Below are positions 8,799 through 15,573 of a DNA stretch of 64,000 nucleotides, one piece after another. The DNA comes from Sphingosinicella sp. (GTDB lineage Bacteria > Pseudomonadota > Alphaproteobacteria > Sphingomonadales > Sphingomonadaceae), in assembly GCF_013911755.1 (NCBI RefSeq), contig NZ_JACESP010000003.1:62001-126000 (forward strand), given 5' to 3'. Made by a program: the position numbers and the translations under genes. A model generated the notes under the pieces. That model worked only from the letters and a program-made list of their open reading frames with translations, was not told where the DNA came from and made no database searches. Numbering within the stretch: position 1 is the stretch's first letter; every line of letters begins with the position of its first letter.

Positions 8799-9623
8799 AT
8801 GGGCAAGGCACAGGTCGTCCGCCGGTTCAACGTACCGGCGGAAACGCTCTGGAGCTATCTGTCGTGGCGCGGCATGGAAAAGCTCGCGGGCGGCGGTTTC
8901 TTCAAGCGCGTCGTGTTCGAAGGCGAGGGCGCGGAGGTTGGCGCCACCAAGTGGATCCATCTGCCCGAAGGCCCGCCCATCCGCGAGCGCCTCGAATGGC
9001 TCGACGCGGCCGGCTACGCCTACGGCTACCGCGTCGTCGACAGCGGCCCGCTGCCGATCACCGATTATGTCGGGGAGCTCCGCGTCACGCCGTGCGGTCC
9101 GGCGGCCTGCGACGTGGTGATCCGCAACAGCTTCGTCGCCGTCACCACCGACGACGGCTGGGCCAAAGAGTGGGAGACCATCGAGAACAGCCTGCTCGAC
9201 GAGATCGAAGCCTTCGTCGGCGGCGCGCCTGCGCCCGCTCCGGAAGACGTCGCGGCGGCGATCCGCGCGGCGAGCGACCGTTTCGAGGCGGACTTCAGGA
9301 GCGGCGATCCCGAACGCCTCGTTGCGAACTACTATGTCGAAGACCCGCGCATCGCTGTGCCCGACACGCCGCTGCAAAAGGGCCGTGAGGCTGCGATCGC
9401 GGTTTTCCGCGGCCTGATGGATGGCTTCTCGGCGTGCGACCTCCGGCAGGTGGAGGTCAGCCACGGTGGCGGCGACATCGCGTTCGAGCTTGGCGAATCC
9501 ACCGTGCATCCGAAGGCGGCCGGCGAGGCCCCGACGCGCGTGCGCTACACCATTCTCTGGCGCCGCACCGCCAAGGGCTGGCGTGTGGATACGGACTTCT
9601 TCGCGTGGGGCGCGCTTTCGTGA
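8799..9623 (+). CDS. SRPBCC domain fused to SnoaL/NTF2-like domain protein
   Basis: 274 residues with two domains. Residues 1-145 resemble an SRPBCC (START/Bet v1-like) hydrophobic-ligand fold: an N-terminal V-R-R-F-N-V-P-A-E-T-L-W strand-helix, and a central run ending in W-E-T-I-E-N-S-L-L-D-E-I. Residues ~155-274 resemble a SnoaL/DUF4440 NTF2-like fold (AAIRAASDRFEADFRSGD start, WRRTAKGWRVDTDFF end). Both folds form small-molecule pockets. No signal peptide is visible, so it is probably cytoplasmic. It starts 12 bases after the receptor stop and is likely co-transcribed with it. It may bind or transform the imported compound; the reaction is unknown. Confidence 0.75.
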   Translation: MGKAQVVRRFNVPAETLWSYLSWRGMEKLAGGGFFKRVVFEGEGAEVGATKWIHLPEGPPIRERLEWLDAAGYAYGYRVVDSGPLPITDYVGELRVTPCGPAACDVVIRNSFVAVTTDDGWAKEWETIENSLLDEIEAFVGGAPAPAPEDVAAAIRAASDRFEADFRSGDPERLVANYYVEDPRIAVPDTPLQKGREAAIAVFRGLMDGFSACDLRQVEVSHGGGDIAFELGESTVHPKAAGEAPTRVRYTILWRRTAKGWRVDTDFFAWGALS

Positions 9624-9663
9624 TAGGCTCCCGGGTTTGATGTGAAGGGGCTGGGAGGGAGCG

Positions 9664-12351
9664 ATGCCGGTCGATCACAGCCTTGAAACCGATACGGCCG
9701 CGCTGCCGCACCGCTTCGGCCCCGTGCGCGGCGACGTGCCGCTTGTCCGGCGTCAGCTTTTGCTCCGCGAGTTGACCGAAGCGAGCCTGCTGCGCCAGCT
9801 CACCATCGTTCGCGGCCCCGCAGGCTCCGGCAAGACCGTGCTGCTTACGCAGTGGGCCGACCTGCTGCGTGAGATGGAGCGCCCGGCGGCGTGGCTCACG
9901 CTCGATGTGTCGGACCGCGCGCCCGCGCTGCTCATCGCCGGGATCGCCGAAGCGCTGTCCCATGCGGGCTACGACGATCTTGCCGAGGCTTTCGCCGAGA
10001 CCGCGTCCGCCTTCTCTCCGCAAGCGCCGGAGGTCGCGGCGCGCCGGCTTGCGGCCGCCGTCAATCGCGCCGCGCGTAAGCCCATCCTGATCCTCGACGG
10101 CTGCGAGGCGATCGACGCGCCCGAAGCCTTTGCGTTCCTCGCGAGCCTGCTCCTCCATTCGCCCGCGCTGCGCTTGGTGCTGTCGTCGCGCCGACGTCCG
10201 CAGCTGCCGCTCGGCGCACTCCGCGCGCGGAACCAGTTGCTTGAGATCGGCCCCGGCGATCTTGCGTTCACGCCTGCGGAAATCCACGCGCTGCTCTCGA
10301 ACCAGGTCCCCGAGCTTTACACGCGCCGCCTCCATGCCAGCACGAGCGGGTCGGCGGTCGCGGTCGCCTTCGCGCGGCGTTCGCTCGATCACACGCCGCG
10401 CCCCGGGCATGATTGCGGCACGTGGCAGGATTGGCTCGGCGATTATTTCCGCGACGAAGTGCTGAGCACGCTCGATCCCGATCTTCGCGCCGCGATGAGC
10501 CGCCTCGTCGTTGTCGAACGCTTCGACCTTTCGCTTGCCGAGGCACTGGTCGGGAACGTGGCGCTGTCGCTCGTCGAGAAGCTCTATCACGACGAAGGCC
10601 TGCTGCTTCGCGATCTTTACACGCAGGAATTCCATTTCCCCGAAATGCTGCGCCGGTTCCTTGATGATCGGCTCGCGCTCATGGACGCGAAGGAGCGCGC
10701 GGCGCTCCACGCCCGCGCCGCGGAATGGTTCGCGGATCGGGGCCTGTTTCAGGAAGCGCTTCGCCACGCGATCGAGGCGGGCGAACGCGAGCGGGCGCTC
10801 GCGCTCATCGAGCAGGTCGGCGCGACCACCGTCGTCACGCGGCAGGGCATTGCGGCGGCGCGGCTGATGCTCGATTCGATCGGCATCGCCGCCGATCCGC
10901 GCTGTCCGAGCGCACAGCTTTCACTGGCCGTCGTCAGCGCCCACGAAGGCCGCATCGTCGACGCGGTTGAGCGCCTCCAGTCGGTGCGGCTCCAGCTCGA
11001 AAACGCGGAGACCGGAATCGATACCGCGCTGATCGAACGCCAATTCCTGATCGCCGAAGGCTTCGTCAACGGCTTCCTCGATCAGCGTGCCAGCGCAGAG
11101 GATGAAGCCGCGCTCGAACGCTACATCGTGGAAGCCTCACCAAGCGATCATCATGGCCGCGCGCAGGTCCATATCCTCCGCTCGTGGAACAGCTACTGCG
11201 GCGGCGACCTCGTCAAGGCGGAGCGCGCGGCCGTGGAAGCCGCGATCGATTACGCGGGCACAGAGAGCGTTTTCGGCGCGCTGTTCATGCATGTACACCG
11301 GATGCTCGCGCAGTTCTGGCGCAACGATCTCGAAGGCGCGCTCGCCGAATCCGCGCTCGGCGAGAAGATGGTGCGGCTGTTCTTCCCGGAAGACCAGCGG
11401 CTGCGCGTGCTCACGGAGATGCTGCGCACCAGCATCCAGTTCGAACTCGGCAAGCCGGATCTCCACGCCAATCCGCTCGATCTCGCCGCCATGGTCGGCG
11501 CGGTGGAGGCGTGGGTGGAGGTGCAGCTCTGGGCGCATCGCTATGCCGCGCGCGCCGCTGCTGCGGCGAACAGGCTCGATGAAGCGCGCGCGATTCTCGC
11601 GAACGGGGTCGAGGTGAGCGAACGGCTGCAGACCCCGCGACTTGCATGGAACATGGGTCTCACCGGCGCGCTCATCGAGGCGCGCAGCGGCGCTGTGGAC
11701 AAGGCATGGCGAGATGTGGAGGCGCTCGGCCTTCCGGGTGGCGCCTTCCTCAGCGGAGCAGGCGTTCCCCTCACATGGCAGGAGCGTATCGGCGGCCTGC
11801 TCGCGCTCGCCGAGCTTCAAACCTCGGCGCGCAGTCTCGACGAGGCCGCGCATTGGCTCCGCGTCGCCGAGGAGGAGGTCGGGCGTACCTCGGCGCTACG
11901 CTTTGCGACCGAGATCGATATCGCCTGGGCGCGTATCCACCATGCCGAGGCGAAGCCCGCGCTCGTCCGCGCGAAGCTGCAGGCGGCGTGCGGGCACTGC
12001 CAGGGGCTGCTACCCGCGCGGCTGTTCGTGGAGGCAGGCGCGGCCCTTCAGCCCTATCTTGCCGAGCTGCCGGGCTGGTCGACGCCCGATCCGCAGCGCG
12101 GTGACATTCCGCTCGCGGGCACTGACCCGGCGCTGGCGTCCAGCGATCCGCTTACGGCGCGCGAGCGGCAGATTCTGCATTTCATGGGGGAGGGGCACCC
12201 GAACAAGGTCACCGCCCATCGTCTCGGTCTCAGCGAGGCGACGATCAAGTTTCATCTGCGCAATATCTACAGGAAACTGAGCGCACAGAACCGCACGCAG
12301 GCGCTGGCGCGCTACCGCGCACTCGTCGGCGCCACACCCGTCGGGGGATAG
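9664..12351 (+). CDS. large ATP-binding LuxR-family regulator (MalT/LAL type)
   Basis: 895 residues. A Walker A GPAGSGKT is at residues 51-58 and a Walker B-like ILILDG near 140, giving a STAND-type NTPase. A long helical repeat middle region follows, then a C-terminal LuxR helix-turn-helix (about 830-887: LTARERQIL, NKVTAHRLGLSEATIKFHL). In MalT and LAL regulators an inducer plus ATP drives oligomerisation and transcription activation. ATG 9664 follows GGAGGGAGCG. The gene lies between the TonB/SRPBCC genes and the oxygenase genes, so it most likely controls this catabolic module in response to its substrate. The paired sites at 6475 and 13185 are candidate targets. Confidence 0.88.
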   Translation: MPVDHSLETDTAALPHRFGPVRGDVPLVRRQLLLRELTEASLLRQLTIVRGPAGSGKTVLLTQWADLLREMERPAAWLTLDVSDRAPALLIAGIAEALSHAGYDDLAEAFAETASAFSPQAPEVAARRLAAAVNRAARKPILILDGCEAIDAPEAFAFLASLLLHSPALRLVLSSRRRPQLPLGALRARNQLLEIGPGDLAFTPAEIHALLSNQVPELYTRRLHASTSGSAVAVAFARRSLDHTPRPGHDCGTWQDWLGDYFRDEVLSTLDPDLRAAMSRLVVVERFDLSLAEALVGNVALSLVEKLYHDEGLLLRDLYTQEFHFPEMLRRFLDDRLALMDAKERAALHARAAEWFADRGLFQEALRHAIEAGERERALALIEQVGATTVVTRQGIAAARLMLDSIGIAADPRCPSAQLSLAVVSAHEGRIVDAVERLQSVRLQLENAETGIDTALIERQFLIAEGFVNGFLDQRASAEDEAALERYIVEASPSDHHGRAQVHILRSWNSYCGGDLVKAERAAVEAAIDYAGTESVFGALFMHVHRMLAQFWRNDLEGALAESALGEKMVRLFFPEDQRLRVLTEMLRTSIQFELGKPDLHANPLDLAAMVGAVEAWVEVQLWAHRYAARAAAAANRLDEARAILANGVEVSERLQTPRLAWNMGLTGALIEARSGAVDKAWRDVEALGLPGGAFLSGAGVPLTWQERIGGLLALAELQTSARSLDEAAHWLRVAEEEVGRTSALRFATEIDIAWARIHHAEAKPALVRAKLQAACGHCQGLLPARLFVEAGAALQPYLAELPGWSTPDPQRGDIPLAGTDPALASSDPLTARERQILHFMGEGHPNKVTAHRLGLSEATIKFHLRNIYRKLSAQNRTQALARYRALVGATPVGG

Positions 12352-12358
12352 CAACGCA

Positions 12359-12385
12359 ATCGGGGGCGGCAGCGCCGCCCCCGAT
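12359..12385. terminator. hairpin between convergent luxR-type and DJ-1 genes
   Basis: A perfect 12-bp stem (ATCGGGGGCGGC / GCCGCCCCCGAT) with a 3-base loop fills the 38-base gap between two convergent stops. There is no T-run on either side, so it is not a textbook intrinsic terminator, but its position suggests a bidirectional transcription stop or mRNA-end stabiliser. Confidence 0.45.
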
Positions 12386-12389
12386 CGGT

Positions 12390-13097
12390 TCAGGCCGCGG
12401 CAGCCGCGGCCTTCCGTTCGAGATGATCGATAATCTGCTTCGCCAGCGGTTCGGCGGAGGCCGGGTTCTGACCCGTGAAGAAGGGCGCGTCGCACACGAC
12501 ATGCGCGCCGAAGGGCTGCGCCGCCGAATAGATCGCGCGCAGCTTGCGCAGCATGTCTTCGGGAAGCACGGGCACGATCTTGTCGACACCCATCATCACG
12601 TCTTCGGCGTTGCTGATCGAGGTGAGCTTGCGGTTCTTCACCAGTGGCTCGCCGTTCGGGTCGACCGTCTGCACCAGTCCGATCACGCCGTGGCAGATGC
12701 CAGCGACGACATCGCCGCGCGCGAACAGCGTTTCGGCGAGGCGCTTGATCACGGGGTTGTGCGGGAAGTCCCACGTCGTCGCTGTACCGCCGACGAGGAA
12801 GATGCCGTCCAGTCCCTCGTCGCGGATGCTTTCGAGCGGCTGTGTGCCGTTCAACTTCGCCGACGCTGTTGCATCGGCAAGGAAACGCCGTCCGTTGTCG
12901 CTGATCCACGCGTCTTCAAGGCTCATCGGATCGATCGGTGCCTTGCCGCCTTTCGGCGAGGCGATTGCGACGTCGAATCCAGCATCCACGAACTGCCAAT
13001 AGGGCGTCGCCAGCTCTTCAAGCCAACTGCCGCTGGCGTTGCCGCTCGATCCGAGCTCGCCGTGCGAGGTGACGATAAACAGGATTTTCTTGGCCAT
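12390..13097 (-). CDS. DJ-1/PfpI (Hsp31-like) family protein
   Basis: 235 residues. The nucleophile elbow AGICHG gives Cys135-His136, and the N-terminal SWLEELATPYWQF segment supplies the conserved glutamate pair of the Hsp31/DJ-1 group; the PFFTGQNPAS C-terminal stretch is also typical. Members act as glyoxalase III, chaperones or hydrolases against reactive aldehydes. ATG 13097 has GGAG eight bases upstream, so the in-frame upstream extension is rejected. The gene is divergent from the Rieske gene and shares its control region. A role in detoxifying aldehydes made during oxidation of the substrate is possible but only inferred. Confidence 0.82.
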   Translation of the reverse strand: MAKKILFIVTSHGELGSSGNASGSWLEELATPYWQFVDAGFDVAIASPKGGKAPIDPMSLEDAWISDNGRRFLADATASAKLNGTQPLESIRDEGLDGIFLVGGTATTWDFPHNPVIKRLAETLFARGDVVAGICHGVIGLVQTVDPNGEPLVKNRKLTSISNAEDVMMGVDKIVPVLPEDMLRKLRAIYSAAQPFGAHVVCDAPFFTGQNPASAEPLAKQIIDHLERKAAAAAA

Positions 13098-13308
13098 GTC
13101 GGGCTCCGCTTGCTCGCTTATTGGAATGGGGAGACCATAAGCGGCACAAGGACAAGCACACACACGTCCGATCGGCGAGCCTTGCCCGTCCGTTAGGATA
13201 GGGCCGCGCACCGCCGCATTGGCCGTACGTGGGGCTATGCGCTACTGTCTGCTTGACCGATGTTGCAGCCTCATATTCCATTCCAGTGGACCAGGAGGGA
13301 GGTCTCGC
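13098..13308. promoter_or_regulatory. divergent control region, DJ-1 gene / Rieske gene
   Basis: A 211-base gap between two divergent starts. It holds the operator-like site at 13185-13202 and a strong ribosome-binding site GGAGGGAGG (13294-13302) before the Rieske GTG. I see no clear -35/-10 pair. A longer ATG-initiated reading of the Rieske gene from 13219 is possible but has no ribosome-binding site. Confidence 0.45.
13185..13202. promoter_or_regulatory. candidate operator of the LuxR/MalT-type regulator (site B)
   Basis: The sequence CCCGTCC-GTTA-GGATAGG matches site A (CCTATCC-N4-GGATAGG) at 12 of 14 arm positions with the same 7-4-7 geometry. It lies 106 bp upstream of the Rieske start and 87 bp upstream of the divergent DJ-1 start, so one site could serve both genes. 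Confidence 0.45.
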
Positions 13309-14331
13309 GTGTCGCTTGATGATGTCAGTAAGCCGCGCCGTCTCGATCAGCCGGTAAAGCGGCCTTTGAGCCAGCCCGTACCGTTCGAAGGTGAAGACGG
13401 GCTCTTCACCCAGTCGTGGTATCCGATCTGCCTGTCGAGTGCGGCGACCTCGTCGTTCGTGCGCGGCTTCGATTTCCTCGACGGGCGCGTCATCGTGTTC
13501 CGCGACAAGGAAGGTAAGGCGCACGTGATGAGCGCCTATTGTCCGCATCTCGGCGCGGATCTCTCGGTCGGCGACATGGTGGACGGGCAGGTGCGCTGCG
13601 TGTTCCACCATTGGCGTTACGGTCCGGACGGTCGCTGCTCGGGAATGCCGAGCAACGATCCGATTCCGCCGACCGCACGCCTGTTCGAATTCCCCACATG
13701 CGAGAAATACGGCCTCGTCTGGGCCTACAACGGCACCGACCCGCATTATCAGCTACCCGATTTCCCGTATCCGGACGACGAGCTGGTTTACAAGATCAAG
13801 ACGTTCGGCGAGGAAATTCCTGCCGATCCTTGGATTCTCTGCGCCAATACGCCGGACATGCAGCACATCCGCTACCTGCACGGCATCGTCATCAACGGCG
13901 ACAATCCCCATGATGGCGTCGAATGGACCGACCATTCGATGTACTACGAGTTCGAGGGCACGCACGTCACCGGTGATCCGGTCAAACACCGCATCGGCAT
14001 CGTCGGCACGAGCATGTATTTCCAGAGCACCGATTTCGCAGGGCGCTGGTTCGGCTTCGTGTCGCCGTTCAGCCTCAACCGGCCCGGCCGCTCCACCGTC
14101 TTCATCGTCGTCTGCGCGCGCAAGGACATGGGCACGCCCGAGGAGATCGACAAATATCTCGAATTTGTGGCGGAGCTGGAAACGCGTGTCGTTCTGGATG
14201 ATCTTGTCAACATGCAGACGATTCATTTCAAGCCCGGCACGCTGACGCGCAGCGACACGACGCTCGGGCGTTTCTTCAACTACATGCGCGATTTTCCGCG
14301 GGCGCACCCGTCGGCCGAGTTCATCCGCTGA
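13309..14331 (+). CDS. Rieske non-heme iron oxygenase, oxygenase component
   Basis: 340 residues from GTG 13309, which has GGAGGGAGG upstream. The Rieske [2Fe-2S] ligands are Cys78-x-His80 and Cys97-x2-His100 (YCPHLG, CVFHHW). The mononuclear iron site is N180-x2-D183 with His186 and His191 (MQHIRYLHG). The layout resembles KshA/VanA-type oxygenases that hydroxylate or demethylate steroids and aromatics. No ferredoxin or reductase component is in the window, so electrons must come from elsewhere. The gene begins the putative oxidation operon with the molybdenum hydroxylase subunits ten bases downstream. Substrate unknown. Confidence 0.9.
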   Translation: MSLDDVSKPRRLDQPVKRPLSQPVPFEGEDGLFTQSWYPICLSSAATSSFVRGFDFLDGRVIVFRDKEGKAHVMSAYCPHLGADLSVGDMVDGQVRCVFHHWRYGPDGRCSGMPSNDPIPPTARLFEFPTCEKYGLVWAYNGTDPHYQLPDFPYPDDELVYKIKTFGEEIPADPWILCANTPDMQHIRYLHGIVINGDNPHDGVEWTDHSMYYEFEGTHVTGDPVKHRIGIVGTSMYFQSTDFAGRWFGFVSPFSLNRPGRSTVFIVVCARKDMGTPEEIDKYLEFVAELETRVVLDDLVNMQTIHFKPGTLTRSDTTLGRFFNYMRDFPRAHPSAEFIR

Positions 14332-14341
14332 TCGGCTGCGC

Positions 14342-15103
14342 GTGACAGGGGAAAGCGGAGGCTATGCGGCGCCGAACGATCTGGGGGCGCTGCGCGCGTT
14401 CCTCGATGCAAATCCCGGCGCCGCGATCCTCGCCGGGGGGCAAAGCCTGCTGCCAAGCTTGCGCGGCAAGGCGCCCCCGCAGTTCGTCGACATCGGCCGC
14501 ATCGCGGCGCTGAAGGCGATCGAGACCGGGAGCCGCGTGCGGGTCGGCGCGGGCGTCACGCTCGCGGCGCTGGCACGGCATCCCGCTGCCGCAGGCGGAA
14601 TTGCCGAGGCGATCGGTTTCGTCGGCAACGTCACCATCCGCAACCGCGCCACGGTCGGCGGCTGCCTCGCGTGGGCCGACCCGCGCGGCGAAATACCGCT
14701 CATTCTGCTTGCGCTCGGCGGAACGGTGGAGACGGACAGGCGCGAGATTGCCGTGGAAGATTTCATCGCAGGCCCGTTTCTGACCACCCTCGAACCCGGC
14801 GAGGTTATTGTGGCCGCGACGTTCGAAGCTGGGCGGAAACTCGCCTTCGAAGAATTGCTGGTGCGGAATTCGACCGGACGCGCCGTGGTGGCAGTGGCCT
14901 GCGAACGGGTCGGGGAGGCAGGGCGCTACACGGTTTCCGGCCTCGTCGATCGCCCGGTTCGCAGCACGCCGATCGCGGACGATCCCAGCCCGTGGTTCGA
15001 TGATCTGCTTCTGCAATTCCCCGTCCTCGCCGATGCAAGCAGCCCGGCCTATCGGTGGCGCGTTCTTCGTGCGCTTGCCCTTCGCGCGCGGGACCGAGCA
15101 TGA
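14342..15103 (+). CDS. molybdenum hydroxylase FAD-binding (medium) subunit
   Basis: 253 residues from GTG 14342. The FAD-binding motifs of the xanthine dehydrogenase/CO dehydrogenase medium subunit are present: AGGQSLLP near residue 32 and ATVGGCLAWADP near residue 105. The subunit passes electrons from the iron-sulfur subunit through FAD to an acceptor. It is the first of three subunits in M-S-L order; the next gene starts inside its stop codon (ATGA at 15100-15103). The start is ten bases after the Rieske stop, so co-transcription is likely. Confidence 0.87.
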   Translation: MTGESGGYAAPNDLGALRAFLDANPGAAILAGGQSLLPSLRGKAPPQFVDIGRIAALKAIETGSRVRVGAGVTLAALARHPAAAGGIAEAIGFVGNVTIRNRATVGGCLAWADPRGEIPLILLALGGTVETDRREIAVEDFIAGPFLTTLEPGEVIVAATFEAGRKLAFEELLVRNSTGRAVVAVACERVGEAGRYTVSGLVDRPVRSTPIADDPSPWFDDLLLQFPVLADASSPAYRWRVLRALALRARDRA

Positions 15104-15573
15104 CCCGCGTACCCGTCCACTTCCGCATCAATGGCGCAGCCGTCGCGGCACAGGTCGCGCCGGACCTGACGCTCGCGGATTTCCTGCGCGGCGAACAACG
15201 CCTCAAGGGCACGCACATCGGCTGCGAGGAGGGCGTTTGCGGAAGCTGCACGGTGATGGCGGATGGGGAGACGCTGCGGTCCTGCCTCACGCTTGCCACG
15301 CAAATGGATGGCGCCGACATCACCACCGTCGAAGGTTTCGATGATCCGGCGGGGGAAAGGCTTCGTAAGGCGTTCTCGGAGTATTTCGCGGCCCAGTGCG
15401 GTTTCTGTACTGCGGGTATGATGGCGGTGGCGCGCGAATTCCTCGCCGATACGTCGGTCGCCGATCACCGCGACGAGGCGGCGATCCGTTCGCGCCTCGA
15501 TGCGGTCGTGTGCCGCTGCACAGGCTATCAGGCCATCGTGGCTGCCGTGCGCGCAGCGGCGGGCGCGGAATGA
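15100..15573 (+). CDS. molybdenum hydroxylase [2Fe-2S] (small) subunit
   Basis: 157 residues. The N-terminal plant-ferredoxin-type cluster is bound by Cys42, 47, 50 and 62 (CEEGVCGSC). The C-terminal four-helix [2Fe-2S] domain has Cys100, 103, 138 and 140 (CGFCTAG, CRCTGYQ). All eight ligands are intact. The protein moves electrons from the molybdenum centre to FAD. Its start and stop overlap the neighbouring subunits by ATGA, implying translational coupling and fixed stoichiometry. The frame is open upstream of 15100 but that part shadows the FAD subunit. Confidence 0.92.
   Translation: MTRVPVHFRINGAAVAAQVAPDLTLADFLRGEQRLKGTHIGCEEGVCGSCTVMADGETLRSCLTLATQMDGADITTVEGFDDPAGERLRKAFSEYFAAQCGFCTAGMMAVAREFLADTSVADHRDEAAIRSRLDAVVCRCTGYQAIVAAVRAAAGAE

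Noticed and set aside
6459-9509. 1016-codon open frame on the minus strand over the TonB receptor and SRPBCC gene
   Set aside because: It mirrors the codon bias of the plus-strand genes, has no recognisable domain and is rich in Arg, Asp and Val, as antisense frames are in GC-rich DNA. The plus strand encodes clear motifs.
9622-9628. GATAGG at the end of the SRPBCC-SnoaL gene as a third regulator site
   Set aside because: Only a six-base match with no second arm at the right distance.
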